Below, in pieces: positions 28,752 to 38,213 of a stretch of DNA of 42,843 bases. The notes below the pieces were generated by a model. It was not told the origin of the DNA. It ran no database searches and worked only from the letters and a program-made list of their open reading frames with translations. The first letter of the stretch is position 1; every line of letters begins with the position of its first letter. Made by a program: the position numbers and the translations under genes. Origin of the DNA: Aliivibrio sifiae (lineage in GTDB: Bacteria; Pseudomonadota; Gammaproteobacteria; Enterobacterales; Vibrionaceae). The DNA lies in NCBI RefSeq assembly GCF_002954715.1, contig NZ_MSCP01000001.1, positions 589,388 to 632,230 on the forward strand, given 5' to 3'.

Positions 28752-29618
28752 ATGGCAAGAACTGTTGGCATTTCAGAACAAGAACTTTACGCTCCAGTAG
28801 ATTGGACAGATTGCACAGCGCAATACGAAGACATTCAGTACCATAAATCAACAGATGGCATTGCGAAAATCACTATCGCACGCCCGCAAGTGCGTAACGC
28901 TTTCCGCCCCGGTACAGTTAAAGAGATGATTGATGCACTAGCTGATGCTCGTTATGACGAGAAAGTTGGCGTTATTATTCTTACCGGTTTAGGTGAAGAC
29001 GCGTTCTGTTCAGGTGGAGATCAGAAGATCCGTGGCGATTACGGCGGTTATCGTGATGATAGTGGCACACACCACTTAAACGTGTTGGATTTCCAACGTC
29101 AGATCCGTACTTGTCCAAAACCAGTTATCGCAGCAGTAGCAGGTTACGCTGTTGGTGGCGGTCACGTTCTGCATATGATGTGCGACTTAACTATTGCCGC
29201 TGAAAATGCGCAATTTGGTCAAACAGGCCCTAAAGTTGGTTCTTTTGATGGTGGTTGGGGCGCGTCTTACATGGCTCGTATCGTTGGTCAAAAGAAAGCG
29301 CGTGAAATCTGGTTCCTTTGTCGTTTCTACGATGCTCAAGAAGCATTGGATATGGGTCTAGTAAACACGGTTGTTCCTGTTGCTGATTTAGAAAAAGAAA
29401 CGGTTCGTTGGTGTCGTGAAACACTGCAACACAGCCCAATGGCGCTACGTTGTCTAAAAGCTGCATTAAATGCAGACTGTGATGGTCAAGCTGGTCTTCA
29501 AGAGTTGGCGGGTAATGCAACCATGATGTTCTACATGACAGAAGAAGGTCAAGAAGGTCGCAACGCGTTTAATGAAAAACGTCGTCCTGATTTCGACAAA
29601 TTTCCTCGTAATCCATAA
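28752..29618 (+). CDS. menB: 1,4-dihydroxy-2-naphthoyl-CoA synthase MenB
   Basis: A 288-residue crotonase-fold enzyme that closes the ring of o-succinylbenzoyl-CoA. It is nearly identical in pattern to E. coli MenB, with [45 protein letters not shown] and the conserved C-terminal tail [12 protein letters not shown] use the ATG at 28752 (MARTVGI). The ATG at 28737 overlaps menH and would add five residues. A terminator-like hairpin follows it. Confidence 0.96.
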   Translation: MARTVGISEQELYAPVDWTDCTAQYEDIQYHKSTDGIAKITIARPQVRNAFRPGTVKEMIDALADARYDEKVGVIILTGLGEDAFCSGGDQKIRGDYGGYRDDSGTHHLNVLDFQRQIRTCPKPVIAAVAGYAVGGGHVLHMMCDLTIAAENAQFGQTGPKVGSFDGGWGASYMARIVGQKKAREIWFLCRFYDAQEALDMGLVNTVVPVADLEKETVRWCRETLQHSPMALRCLKAALNADCDGQAGLQELAGNATMMFYMTEEGQEGRNAFNEKRRPDFDKFPRNP

Positions 29619-29647
29619 GCGATACGATCACTTATCTTCATAAGTTT

Positions 29648-29674
29648 GAGAGGCTCGATTGAGTCTCTTTTTTC
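29648..29674 (+). terminator. Terminator-like hairpin inside the men operon
   Basis: AGAGGCTC (29649-29656) pairs with GAGTCTCT (29661-29668, one G-T pair) around GATT, and five or six T follow. It lies between menB and menC, which otherwise belong to the same operon, so it probably lowers menCE expression. Confidence 0.75.
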
Positions 29675-29695
29675 TTTTATTGGTTGGAGTAACAG

Positions 29696-30670
29696 ATGAA
29701 AACAGCCAAGATATATCAGTACCAACTCCCTATGGACAGTGGAGTTATCCTTCGTGAACAACGTCTTCAACAACGAGATGGATTGGTTATTGAACTAAGT
29801 GATGGAACACGTTTTGGTAAAGGGGAAATATCCCCTCTGCCTGAATTTAATCAAGAAACCTTAGAGCAAGCACGTGAAGACTTACAGTCAGTAACTCAAG
29901 CTTGGCTAAATGGTGAAGAATTAGATCTAGATGCGAATTGTCCGTCAGTTGCATTCGGCTTTAGTATGGCATTATTAGAGCTTGAAGGTGGCTTGCCACA
30001 AGAAGGTAACTATCAGGCTGCTCCTTTGTGTTCTGGTGACCCTGATGATTTGGTTGTTAAACTGAATGAAATGAGTGGCCGAAAAATAGCAAAAATTAAA
30101 GTCGGATTATATGAAGCGATCCGCGATGGTATGGTCGTTAATATGTTCTTAGAATTGATCCCAGACCTTTCTTTGCGCCTTGATGCGAATCGTGGCTGGA
30201 CACCGAAAAAAGCAGAACAGTTTGCTAACTATGTGAATCCGCAATTTCGTTCTCGTATTGAGTTCTTAGAAGAGCCTTGCCAAACACCAGAAGAAAGTCT
30301 TGAGTTTGCTAAAGCGACAGGCATTGCGATAGCTTGGGATGAAACGGTACGTGATGATGGTTTTGAAGTAACGGCACAAGAAGGCGTAAAAGCCATTGTG
30401 ATCAAACCGACAATGGTAGGTTCTGTTGCTAAATGTATCGAACTTATTGAGCAAGCTCACCAATTGGGAATGCAAGCGGTGATCAGTTCGAGTATAGAAT
30501 CAAGCTTGGCATTAACACAGCTTGCACGACTTGCTGCTTGGAAAGCACCAGATACGATCCCGGGATTAGATACGATTGATTTGTTTAAGGCACAATTGGA
30601 TACGGCATGGCCTAATTGTTCATTGCCAATGACTACTTTATCAGAGCTTAACGTCGTATGGGAAAACTGA
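29696..30670 (+). CDS. menC: o-Succinylbenzoate synthase MenC
   Basis: A 324-residue enolase-superfamily enzyme that dehydrates the MenH product to o-succinylbenzoate. The catalytic set aligns with E. coli MenC shifted by two: Lys135 (KIKVG), the metal ligands Asp163 (LDANRGW), Glu192 (LEEPC) and Asp215 (WDETVRD), and Lys237 (VIKPT). GGAG precedes the ATG. Its last 13 bases overlap menE. Confidence 0.95.
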   Translation: MKTAKIYQYQLPMDSGVILREQRLQQRDGLVIELSDGTRFGKGEISPLPEFNQETLEQAREDLQSVTQAWLNGEELDLDANCPSVAFGFSMALLELEGGLPQEGNYQAAPLCSGDPDDLVVKLNEMSGRKIAKIKVGLYEAIRDGMVVNMFLELIPDLSLRLDANRGWTPKKAEQFANYVNPQFRSRIEFLEEPCQTPEESLEFAKATGIAIAWDETVRDDGFEVTAQEGVKAIVIKPTMVGSVAKCIELIEQAHQLGMQAVISSSIESSLALTQLARLAAWKAPDTIPGLDTIDLFKAQLDTAWPNCSLPMTTLSELNVVWEN

Positions 30671-32058
30671 TCTCACCACTCTTCACTACATGGCCTTGGA
30701 TTAAATGGGGTGAAGAGCGTGGACTGGAAATAGCACTTCGTGATGGGATTAACGTATGGACATGGTCTGAAGTACTAACGCAGATTAACCGTTATGCTAA
30801 TGGTTTATTACAACAAGGCGTTAAACGTGATGATGTTGTTGTTGGCGTCGGTAAAAATAGCATTGAGTTGATTTGGCTTCAGCTCGCGTCGATTCGTATT
30901 GGTGCTCATTTTTCGGCGATCAACCCGAAAACGCCAATGAATCAATTGCATCAACTTGTAACCAGTATTTCAGCGAAGCATATTTGGTTTGGTGAAGGAC
31001 AGGAAAGCATTTCGGGGACGTGGCATCATCTGCAATTAATTAATGCGGATTATGGTGTTATTGCAACGACATGGCAACCAACTCGTTTAGCCACGTTGAC
31101 CTTTACGTCAGGTTCTACTGGTTTGCCAAAAGCGGTTGCTCACAGCGCGAGTAATCACTTACATTCAGCCTCTGGATTATTAAGTTGGATGCCGTTTGAC
31201 ACTTCGGATTCTTGGCTTCTATCACTGCCGTTATTTCATATATCAGGTTTAGCTATTGTGTGGCGTTGGTTACTTTCAGGTGCCACATTAGTATTGCCAA
31301 CAGAAGAAGGGTTACTGAATGATCTGTCTGGGGTAACTCATGCCTCATTAGTTCCAACTCAATTGCAGCGCATTCTTGCTAATGGTGATGCATCTCGTCT
31401 GGCTCTAAAGCGTATTTTACTTGGTGGTTCAGTTATTCCAACCGAATTAACGGATGAAGCTAAAGAAAATGGCATTGAGTGTTGGTTAGGTTATGGCATG
31501 ACAGAAATGTCTTCCACAGTGACGGCTAAGTTGGCAGATGGCCTCTCTGGTGTTGGTCATGTACTTCCTTATCGTGAATTGCGTATTGAAAAAGGGGAGG
31601 TATTGGTTCGAGGTGAAGCCTTAGCATTAGGTTATTATCGTTCGGCTGGGATTATGAGTATTACTAATGAAGATGGTTGGTATCAAAGTAATGATCTTGG
31701 CCATGTTGAAGGGGCTGAGCTTCATATTCAAGGTCGTGCAGATAACATGTTTATTTCTGGTGGTGAAAATATCCATCCAGAGAAAATAGAAAAAGCCTTA
31801 TTAGTTCATGCCGATATTGAACAGGTTATTGTGGTTGATATGCCTGATGAAGAGTTTGGTCAGCGTCCAGTCGCGGTAATTAAGAGCGTTAATATCATTG
31901 ATTGTTCAACGTTAACCGATTTTCTTCAAGGTAAGCTAACGTCATTTGAACACCCTGCTCGTTATGAAAATATGCCAGAAGATTTACTTGGCACTGGTAT
32001 TAAAATCTCGCGCCAAAAGGTGAAAGAATGGGTTCATTCCTTACCTCTAAGTAAGTAA
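30658..32058 (+). CDS. menE: o-Succinylbenzoate-CoA ligase MenE
   Basis: A 466-residue ANL-family adenylate-forming ligase that activates o-succinylbenzoate with ATP and CoA. The P-loop-like motif [14 protein letters not shown] is at residues 147-160, followed by GYGMTEMS and the hinge region [21 protein letters not shown]. No ribosome binding site of its own is seen; the start lies inside menC, so it is likely coupled. It is the last gene of the operon. Confidence 0.95.
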   Translation: MGKLISPLFTTWPWIKWGEERGLEIALRDGINVWTWSEVLTQINRYANGLLQQGVKRDDVVVGVGKNSIELIWLQLASIRIGAHFSAINPKTPMNQLHQLVTSISAKHIWFGEGQESISGTWHHLQLINADYGVIATTWQPTRLATLTFTSGSTGLPKAVAHSASNHLHSASGLLSWMPFDTSDSWLLSLPLFHISGLAIVWRWLLSGATLVLPTEEGLLNDLSGVTHASLVPTQLQRILANGDASRLALKRILLGGSVIPTELTDEAKENGIECWLGYGMTEMSSTVTAKLADGLSGVGHVLPYRELRIEKGEVLVRGEALALGYYRSAGIMSITNEDGWYQSNDLGHVEGAELHIQGRADNMFISGGENIHPEKIEKALLVHADIEQVIVVDMPDEEFGQRPVAVIKSVNIIDCSTLTDFLQGKLTSFEHPARYENMPEDLLGTGIKISRQKVKEWVHSLPLSK

Positions 32059-32071
32059 TATATTTTTAATC

Positions 32072-32104
32072 AAAAGCAGTAATTACGGTTACTGCTTTTT
32101 TTTG
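32072..32104 (+). terminator. Terminator of the men operon
   Basis: AAAAGCAGTAA (32072-32082) pairs with TTACTGCTTTT (32089-32099) around a six-base loop, and a long T-run follows. Confidence 0.9.
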
Positions 32105-32175
32105 CTTTTCAATTCATATAGCCAGTCTTTTTTAACTATACTGCTTACAGGGATAGATAGAGTTAAAGGATTACT

Positions 32176-32982
32176 ATGAATTACCACCACATTAAAATCG
32201 AACAAAAAGGCACTATAATGATTGTTCGTTTACATCGCCCCGAAAAATTAAATGCAATAAATTACCCTATGTTTGATGAGTTGATTCATATTAGCCATCG
32301 TATAAAAAATGATAGAACCATTAGGGCGGTAATTCTAACGGGAAGTGGTGATAACTTTAGTTCAGGGCTTGATTTTAATTCCATAGTGAAACAAAAATCT
32401 CATGCAATTAAGCTGCTTTTTAAACTTTGGCCTGGTAATGCGAATAAAGCACAACAAGTGAGTGCTAATTGGCGTACGCTTTCGGTTCCTGTTATTGCCG
32501 CTATTGAAGGGTATTGCTGGGGAGCAGGATTACAAATTGTACTTGGGGCTGATTTTCGTATTGCCTCACCTAGCGCGAATTTATCCATTATGGAATCGAA
32601 AATGGGTTTAACCTCAGATATGGCGGGCTCACTAACGCTTAGAGAAATAATGTCGAAAGATAAAGCGATGAAAATAAGTATGTGCGCAACTCAGTTGGAT
32701 GCATCAACGGCATTAGACTATGGATTAATTACTGAAATACAGGCTCTGCCATTAGAAGCCGCTATCCAATTAGCACACCAAATATCTCAAACTTCGCCAG
32801 ATGCTATCGCAGCCACAAAACACATTTATAATCGTTATTGGAATGCTCCAAAATGGAAGTTGTTAGCTTACGAGAGTTACAGTCAAATCCGGATTTTAAT
32901 TGGCAAGAACTTTATACAAGCCCAATACGCGTTAAAGAAAAAAACGCTACCAATGTTTAAGAATAGGCAACGTTTTTGGTAG
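32176..32982 (+). CDS. Crotonase/enoyl-CoA hydratase family protein
   Basis: A 268-residue crotonase-fold protein with the N-terminal RLHRPEKLNAIN, the oxyanion blocks SSGLDF (about 62-67) and EGYCWGAGLQ (111-120), and a catalytic-loop Glu140 followed eight residues later by Asp148 (MESKMGLTSD). The Glu/Asp spacing is that of dienoyl-CoA isomerases rather than classical hydratases, but the third isomerase Asp appears to be Gln120. So it is an acyl-CoA enzyme of uncertain reaction. AAAGGA precedes the ATG. It stands alone behind the men terminator and is convergent with the acyltransferase fusion gene. Confidence 0.82.
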   Translation: MNYHHIKIEQKGTIMIVRLHRPEKLNAINYPMFDELIHISHRIKNDRTIRAVILTGSGDNFSSGLDFNSIVKQKSHAIKLLFKLWPGNANKAQQVSANWRTLSVPVIAAIEGYCWGAGLQIVLGADFRIASPSANLSIMESKMGLTSDMAGSLTLREIMSKDKAMKISMCATQLDASTALDYGLITEIQALPLEAAIQLAHQISQTSPDAIAATKHIYNRYWNAPKWKLLAYESYSQIRILIGKNFIQAQYALKKKTLPMFKNRQRFW

Positions 32983-33021
32983 GTTCATGTTATTGGCGGT
33001 GTATTTAATTAAATCTAGCTC

Positions 33022-34890
33022 TTACTGTTTTTCACCGCGTAATTGAGATACTTTTTCTCTCATCAGTGTTGAGGATGCATTATATGGCAGCACGGGCTCT
33101 CCGACTGCCACTTCTATTTTTGACCAACAACGACGTGGTCGTTTTAATATCGCTTTTCCACCATATCGACTAAATAAACTACCCCACAGACCACGCAATG
33201 CCATTGGGATAACCGGTACTGGTGAGCGCTTTAAAATAATATCTATCCCTCGTAAAAATGGTCCCACTTCACCATCTGAAGTTAATACCCCTTCAGGGAA
33301 AATCAATACTATTTCATCATTAGTCAGAGCTTCTTCTATACCCAAAAAAGCACGTCGAATTGAGCCGCTTTTAGTACCATTAATTGGAATGACTTTAGTG
33401 ATACGGAAAAAATATTTCACCAAAGGTAATTCAGCGTATTCCTCTTCCATAACAAATCGAATAGGGCGAGGACAAGCGCCACTTAAAATAAAGGCATCCA
33501 TATAAGTGATGTGGTTACAGACTAATAAAGCCCCACCTTTTTCAGGTAAATTCAGCAATCCTTGGTGTTTAACGCGGTACAAAGTATGTGTTAGTACCCA
33601 TAATAAAAAGCGAATGACAAAAACAGGCACTTTATAGAATAAGAAGAGAGCGACAATACCATTTAATACGGCGAGCAAAATAAAAAACTGTGGTATAGAA
33701 AGATTTAAAATAGATAAGCACACAATACCTAAAATTGCGCTAGCAACCATGAATAATGCATTATAAATATTATTAGCAGCAATGATTTGTGAGCGGTGCT
33801 TAGCTTCAGGGCGTTTTTGAATCAGAGTATATAAAGGAACAATAAACAAGCCACCAGATACCCCTAAAAAGAGTAAATTAATAAAGACAGGTAATAAATC
33901 AGGGTGCAATAGAATGGTGGTAAAGTCAGTAACATCAACTGGTGATGTTGGTGTATATAACGCAAGGTTTAAGCCAAAGATAGTAATGCCTAAGCAACCT
34001 AAAGGAATGATCCCAAGCTCGACTCTGTGTTTTGATAATACATCACACCCAAGTGACCCTATTGCAATACCAATAGAAAATAGAGCCAATAAGATGGTTA
34101 CCGTAATGGCATTATCATTGAGATGTATATGTGTAAAGTTTGGGAATTGAGTTAGGTAACTTGCACCAAGAAACCAAAACCAACTGATCCCCATAATAGA
34201 AAGAAAAACTGCAGGGTCTTTTTTTGCGATACGAAAAGTCTGTTTTGTTTGCTTAATCGGTTGCCATTTAAAACGTAAATCTGGAGCAACAGCTTCTGCA
34301 TAAGGGATTGAACGGCTAGCGAGATACCCTAATATAGCAAATAGAACAACAGCACCTGCTGCGATGTATTCTGAATGCTCTTGTGAGGCGATAAATCCTG
34401 CGGCAATAGTACCGAATAAAATAGCGAGAAAAGTACCAGTCTCCACTAAAGCATTACCAGAAACGAGTTCTTCATCTTTTAATTGTTGAGGAAGAAGGGC
34501 GTATTTAACAGGGCCAAAAAAAGCCGATTGGGTACCCATTAAAAATAATAGAATTAGTAGTAAAGTGTAATCTTTAAGAATAAAAGCAAGTGCGCCAAAC
34601 AGCATAATGATGATTTCAGCGATCTTTACTTTTCTAATAAACGCTGATTTTTCATATTTATCAGCAAGGATCCCAGCAGGTGCTGAAAAAAGAAAGAAAG
34701 GGAGAATAAATAAACCAGCAGCAAGGTTAATAAATAAATTAGAAGAGATGGGTAAACTATCTACACTGGCAAAAGCGACAAACAATAGCAGCGTATTCTT
34801 ATAGATGTTGTCGTTAAATGCGCCTAAAGATTGGGTCAAGAAGTAAGGTAGAAATCGACGTTGAGTTAAGAGCTTGGCTTGCTTCGCCAT
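33022..34890 (-). CDS. LplT-like MFS transporter fused to a PlsC-type acyltransferase
   Basis: A 622-residue two-domain membrane protein. Residues about 10-435 form a twelve-helix major facilitator like the lysophospholipid flippase LplT (QSLGAFNDNIYKN, GPVKYALLP). Residues about 440-622 form a glycerolipid acyltransferase with the HX4D motif His460-Asp465 (CNHITYMD) and FPEG at 531-534. This suggests one protein that flips lysophospholipid inward and re-acylates it, a job shared by LplT and Aas in E. coli. Unlike Aas there is no acyl-ACP synthetase domain. It is cotranscribed with the TetR gene 23 bases upstream. AAAGGGA precedes its ATG. Confidence 0.9.
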   Translation of the reverse strand: MAKQAKLLTQRRFLPYFLTQSLGAFNDNIYKNTLLLFVAFASVDSLPISSNLFINLAAGLFILPFFLFSAPAGILADKYEKSAFIRKVKIAEIIIMLFGALAFILKDYTLLLILLFLMGTQSAFFGPVKYALLPQQLKDEELVSGNALVETGTFLAILFGTIAAGFIASQEHSEYIAAGAVVLFAILGYLASRSIPYAEAVAPDLRFKWQPIKQTKQTFRIAKKDPAVFLSIMGISWFWFLGASYLTQFPNFTHIHLNDNAITVTILLALFSIGIAIGSLGCDVLSKHRVELGIIPLGCLGITIFGLNLALYTPTSPVDVTDFTTILLHPDLLPVFINLLFLGVSGGLFIVPLYTLIQKRPEAKHRSQIIAANNIYNALFMVASAILGIVCLSILNLSIPQFFILLAVLNGIVALFLFYKVPVFVIRFLLWVLTHTLYRVKHQGLLNLPEKGGALLVCNHITYMDAFILSGACPRPIRFVMEEEYAELPLVKYFFRITKVIPINGTKSGSIRRAFLGIEEALTNDEIVLIFPEGVLTSDGEVGPFLRGIDIILKRSPVPVIPMALRGLWGSLFSRYGGKAILKRPRRCWSKIEVAVGEPVLPYNASSTLMREKVSQLRGEKQ

Positions 34891-34913
34891 GAAAAATCCC
34901 TTTAATTACAAAG

Positions 34914-35513
34914 CTAGTGTTGCTTCCATTGGTTAATATAGTTCAATAGTAGATTATCAATGAGCAGATGACCATCGATAGGTGTTGATGAAAATAACAG
35001 ATCGTCTAAACTTAATAACGTAATTCCATGAACACTAGCCCAAATAACACGACTGCTTTGCTCTATGTTACTTTGAGCCTTAGTTGGATTAATGGTCTTA
35101 ATGATCTCTTCAAGCACTCCCATCATTTGGTTAATACGATTTTCTTGCCAATCAGGTAAGGCCTCACCATTCATATTATGTTGAAACACTAAACGCCAAC
35201 GATTAGGGTGTTGCTGGGCAAAGTCATAATAACAATAGGCAATGGCTTTTAGTGCTTCTTCTGGCGTGGCACTGTTTTCTAACCCTTGATTAACCTGCAA
35301 CATAATCTCATCTAAAGTTTGAGCAATAGCGCGCAGCAGCAATAAGTTATAACTACCAAAAATATTAACTAGTGTACTCGGTACGTAGCCAATGCTTTTT
35401 GCTAGTTTTCTTAAGCTAAGTTCGTGATGACTATGCTCACCAAGAAATACCTTTACATTCTCTAAGGCCATGTGGCGTATTTCGTGGTGGGTATGGTCGT
35501 TTCTGCGAGCCAT
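34914..35513 (-). CDS. TetR/AcrR-family regulator
   Basis: A 199-residue protein with an N-terminal TetR helix-turn-helix (about residues 10-60; LSLRKLAKSIGYVPSTLVNIFGS) and a C-terminal ligand domain of the TetR_C_33/WHG kind (NRWRLVFQHNM near 120). It is the first gene of a two-gene minus-strand unit with the LplT-PlsC fusion, so it probably represses its own operon in response to a lipid-related ligand. That ligand is my inference. TAGGT lies before the ATG. Confidence 0.88.
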   Translation of the reverse strand: MARRNDHTHHEIRHMALENVKVFLGEHSHHELSLRKLAKSIGYVPSTLVNIFGSYNLLLLRAIAQTLDEIMLQVNQGLENSATPEEALKAIAYCYYDFAQQHPNRWRLVFQHNMNGEALPDWQENRINQMMGVLEEIIKTINPTKAQSNIEQSSRVIWASVHGITLLSLDDLLFSSTPIDGHLLIDNLLLNYINQWKQH

Positions 35514-35736
35514 ATAAACCTAATTAGATAATTATGAACAATGTTCTTAATTTTAAATGTATCTGTCAATTCTTCAAGTAAGAGTTTTATCAATTAGGGC
35601 ACAAAGCACAATGTTGAGAATAAAATAGAGGATTTTTAACACTCTGAAACATACTCGTGTATTTTAATGCTCCCAATATGAAGCGAGGCAGGCTATTATC
35701 AGGTCAAATTATTTTAATATAGTAAAGGAATAGACA

Positions 35737-36630
35737 ATGAAACGTCTTTTATCTATTGCTGCCCTAATGTTTGTTTTTGTTCTTTCTGCTCCTCACGCAG
35801 AAGCAAAGAAATTTGGTGGTGGTAAATCATTTGGCAAGAGCTTTAAAACAGCACCTGCGCCAAAGCAAAAACAACAAAATACAAATACGATTGGTAAACA
35901 AGATACAGCTAAAGGTGCATCAAGTAAAAAAGGCTTAATGGGTGGATTACTTGGCGGTCTTCTTGTTGGTGGTCTTTTAGCATCAATCTTTGGTGGCGGT
36001 GGCTTTGAAGGTATCCAATTTATGGATATTATCATTATGGCGGGTGTTGCATTTGTTCTGTTTAAGCTTTTTCGTATGTTTATGGCATCAAAAGCGAGCA
36101 GCATCAATCAGAGGCAAGGGACCGCGTATGCTGGTCCACAAGCATCTAACAATGAGCAACCAAGCTTCCGTGATAACCAACAGTACTTCCAAGGCGAACA
36201 AGCGCAACCACAAGCGACAGGTGGCTTTGGTGTTCCTAAAGCTGATGAAGTTCCGCATAATTACCCGCCGGGTTTTGATCTACAAGGTTTCATTAATGGT
36301 TCTCGTGAGCATTACCGTATTTTACAAGGCGCTTGGAATCATAACCAACTTGAAACGATTCAAGAATATGTATCAATCAGCCTTTACAATGATTTAGTTC
36401 AAGAGCGCGCAAACCTTGAAGGTGAGCAACATACTGACGTAATGTTTGTTGATGCAGAAGTGGTTCGTGCTGATCATGATGCAAGTCGTGCCCAACTAAG
36501 CTTGCAATTCTCAGGTCGTTACCGTGATTCAGTTGAAGGTATTGAAGAAGCAATTACCGATATCTGGCACTTAGAGCGTGATCTTACACAACCAGATGCA
36601 CCATGGTTGATTATTGGTATTCAAGCTTAA
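35737..36630 (+). CDS. Tim44-domain membrane protein with signal peptide
   Basis: A 297-residue protein with an N-terminal signal sequence (about 1-23), a Lys/Gly/Gln-rich stretch, a Gly-rich hydrophobic segment (about 66-90; LMGGLLGGLLVGGLLA), a second membrane helix (about 95-115), a Gln-rich linker and a C-terminal Tim44-like domain (about 165-297; YRILQGAWNHNQLETIQEYVS, DIWHLERDL). Bacterial Tim44-like proteins are widespread; their role is unclear, though membrane or lipid association is usual. AAAGGA precedes the ATG. It is a single gene with its own terminator. Confidence 0.85.
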   Translation: MKRLLSIAALMFVFVLSAPHAEAKKFGGGKSFGKSFKTAPAPKQKQQNTNTIGKQDTAKGASSKKGLMGGLLGGLLVGGLLASIFGGGGFEGIQFMDIIIMAGVAFVLFKLFRMFMASKASSINQRQGTAYAGPQASNNEQPSFRDNQQYFQGEQAQPQATGGFGVPKADEVPHNYPPGFDLQGFINGSREHYRILQGAWNHNQLETIQEYVSISLYNDLVQERANLEGEQHTDVMFVDAEVVRADHDASRAQLSLQFSGRYRDSVEGIEEAITDIWHLERDLTQPDAPWLIIGIQA

Positions 36631-36663
36631 CGCTTAAAATTATTGATAATTTGATTAAAAAAT

Positions 36664-36697
36664 ATCCTCATAGAGAGTAATCCTATGGGGATTTTTT
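36664..36697 (+). terminator. Terminator after the Tim44-domain gene
   Basis: ATCCTCATAG (36664-36673) pairs with CTATGGGGAT (36683-36692, one G-T pair) around a nine-base loop, and five or six T follow. Confidence 0.85.
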
Positions 36698-36778
36698 ATA
36701 GGTGTGATCTAGCTCTGTTTTAATCTGTTAAAGACAGTCTATGCTGAATCCAGTTAACAAAATAAGAGAGATAAAATT

Positions 36779-37009
36779 ATGCCATTTAATAAAGACATCG
36801 TTGAAGAAATGAACCTTCTCAAGCAATTTCCACTAGAAAGCACTCAAGCGGGTTTAAAAGTTCATTCAGACGCAGCACCCGAAGCAATCAAAGCAATGAA
36901 GCGTCTTTTCGAGAAAGGTTTGGTAACACAAGAGGACGGTGGCTACTTAACAAGTCACGGTACTGAAATTTCAGAGCAAGTACAAAACGTAGTTCGCGTT
37001 TTATCGTAA
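36779..37009 (+). CDS. Small conserved protein, TIGR02647-like
   Basis: A 76-residue protein starting MPFNKDIVEEMNLLKQF, with the pattern AAPEAIKAMKRLFEKGLVTQEDGGYLTSHG. It resembles the uncharacterised TIGR02647 family of gammaproteobacteria. The middle part reads like a small winged-helix unit (helix, GLVTQ-DGGYLT wing), but no function is known. GAGAGAT precedes the ATG. It ends in a palindrome shared with the converging cysteine-cluster gene. Confidence 0.75.
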   Translation: MPFNKDIVEEMNLLKQFPLESTQAGLKVHSDAAPEAIKAMKRLFEKGLVTQEDGGYLTSHGTEISEQVQNVVRVLS

Positions 37010-37028
37010 CTTCTACGTACAGAAGTTA
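37007..37028. repeat. Palindrome joining two convergent stop codons
   Basis: TAACTTCT (37007-37014) and AGAAGTTA (37021-37028) are perfect inverted arms around six bases. The outer TAA on each strand is the stop codon of the gene on that strand. It may work as a weak shared terminator, although no T-run follows. Confidence 0.7.
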
Positions 37029-37277
37029 GAGCGTCATTGACTCTAGTTCAGTGATGGTTTGAATAGCTTGTTCAGGTGTTGAACCACATACATCAGGGCA
37101 AGCTTTAAATTGATGGCATACCTTTGGGCGTTCTGCCTTACCAAACAGTTTACACAAGTTCTCATCATTTAATTGCACACAACGTACACCTGCAGGTTTT
37201 CCATCAGGCATTCCCGGAATAAATGAAGTAATACTTGGGGCTATGCAGCAAGCACCGCAATATAATCTACATTCCAT
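37026..37277 (-). CDS. YkgJ-family cysteine-cluster protein
   Basis: An 83-residue protein with nine cysteines (3, 7, 10, 11, 33, 42, 54, 60, 64), starting MECRLYCGACC. It fits the zinc- or iron-chelating YkgJ (CxxCxxCC) family. The function is unknown. It is divergent from ycgN, another member of the same superfamily, across about 160 bases, which suggests an old link between the two. Confidence 0.8.
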   Translation of the reverse strand: MECRLYCGACCIAPSITSFIPGMPDGKPAGVRCVQLNDENLCKLFGKAERPKVCHQFKACPDVCGSTPEQAIQTITELESMTL

Positions 37278-37436
37278 ACATCATCTCATTGCATCAATTA
37301 AAGGATGCGCAAAATAGCACTCTTCCCCTTTCAGGTCAAAAGAACTCCTGATTCTTATTAGGTGATAGGTAAACCGCTTGCACTTTTAGCGCAAGATGGG
37401 TATAAAACCGCCTCTTCCCATAACGAGTGTAAAGCA

Positions 37437-37877
37437 ATGACTGAGCAATTTTGGCAACAAAAAAAATTAGAAGAAATGACAGAACAAGAGTGGGAATCTC
37501 TTTGTGACGGCTGTGGGAAGTGCTGTTTACACAAATTAATGGATGAAGATACAGATGAAGTTTACTACACCAATGTTGCGTGTAGCTGGCTAAACAGCAG
37601 AACTTGTTCATGTAAAGATTATCCTAAGCGTTTTACTTCTGGTGAAAATTGCTTAAAACTAAGTCGTGAAAACATCGCAGAATTTAACTGGTTACCTGTC
37701 ACTTGTGCATATCGTCTATTGGCGGAAGGTAAAAACATTCCTGAGTGGCACCCATTGATTACTGGCTCGAAATCAGCAATGCATGCGGCTGGTGAAAGCG
37801 TAAGAAATAAGGTTGTTTATGCAATTGACGTGAAAAATTGGGAAGATCATATTACAAATCACCCTCATAGAAACTAA
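37437..37877 (+). CDS. ycgN: YcgN-family (UPF0260) cysteine-cluster protein
   Basis: A 146-residue protein close to E. coli YcgN, with [34 protein letters not shown] and [14 protein letters not shown]. Eight cysteines suggest a bound metal. I start at the ATG at 37437 because it gives the family N terminus; the frame is open further upstream without family likeness. The end is special: the last ten residues ([10 protein letters not shown]) and the stop occur again at 39769-39801, so the present 3' end was probably provided by an inserted element. The ancestral copy ended in TGA, this one in TAA. Confidence 0.9.
   Translation: MTEQFWQQKKLEEMTEQEWESLCDGCGKCCLHKLMDEDTDEVYYTNVACSWLNSRTCSCKDYPKRFTSGENCLKLSRENIAEFNWLPVTCAYRLLAEGKNIPEWHPLITGSKSAMHAAGESVRNKVVYAIDVKNWEDHITNHPHRN
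37845..37877 (+). repeat. Left attachment repeat (attL-like), 3' end of ycgN
   Basis: These 33 bases code [10 protein letters not shown] and a stop. They match 39769-39801 at 27 of 33 positions, and all six differences are third-position synonymous changes or the TAA/TGA stop difference. This is how integrating elements rebuild the end of a target gene. Confidence 0.75.
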
Positions 37878-37895
37878 GTAAATCAAGGCTTTTTA

Positions 37896-37930
37896 GAGGG
37901 TTATGTTTTCCTGTTCAATGAATAACCCTC
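37896..37930. terminator. Hairpin after ycgN
   Basis: GAGGGTTAT (37896-37904) pairs with ATAACCCTC (37922-37930) around a 17-base loop, followed by an AT-rich stretch. It could end ycgN transcription, or that of the integrase remnant on the other strand. Confidence 0.4.
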
Positions 37931-38213
37931 AATTTATATTATATATTATGAATGTCTGTCGCCATTTTGTCGCCACTAAAAATGGCGACATTTTTATAGG
38001 TGGAATAGGGGGTAGTTAGTTACAGCATTTTTCTTATAAATATCTTCATAAAGCGCCTCATCAATCGGTACTGTGCGGTTTTCCTCTCTTCGTCTTTGTA
38101 TGCGTAATTTTGTATTTACTGAGCTGTGAGTCTTTTAGGTTAGCTATTTCTAAAAATTGACCACCAGTGGCAAGGCTGACTTTTACTACCTTTAAAATGT
38201 AAAGGTGTTGATA
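37929..38213 (-). pseudogene. Tyrosine integrase, degraded (phage P2-like type)
   Basis: Three pieces in different frames read like a phage integrase core. From 38213 down to 38076 the peptide includes VSLATGGQFLEIANL, the box I region (TGxRxxE), then KITHTKTKRGKP. From 38077 to 38009, in a shifted frame, it continues RTVPIDEALYEDIYKK. This fits the loss of two bases at a CCGCGC-like site. From 37976 to 37929 it ends VATKWRQTF... and a TGA. The part that should hold HxxR and the catalytic Tyr is missing, and the box I Arg is Gln. So the gene is dead. Weak likeness to the upstream integrase region (LFNRLGHDKFHHL) may extend it to about 38390. Confidence 0.8.

Noticed and set aside
28661-28846. 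A short plus-strand frame across the menH-menB joint
   Set aside because: Out of frame with both real genes and no ribosome binding site.
33022-34890. Reading the fusion as Aas (acyltransferase plus acyl-ACP synthetase)
   Set aside because: The large N-terminal part is a twelve-helix transporter with LplT motifs, and no adenylate-forming domain is present.
35793-36107. A 104-codon minus-strand frame opposite the Tim44-domain gene, rich in Pro and Lys
   Set aside because: It mirrors the Gly- and Phe-rich codons of the real gene and has no start signal.
37336-37611. A 91-codon minus-strand frame across the ycgN start
   Set aside because: It is opposite conserved YcgN coding sequence with no family likeness.
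37950-37995. Three GTCGCCA-type repeats that might start a CRISPR array
   Set aside because: The repeats are only seven to nine bases, unevenly spaced, partly inverted, and explained by the integrase C-terminal coding sequence and its duplication.
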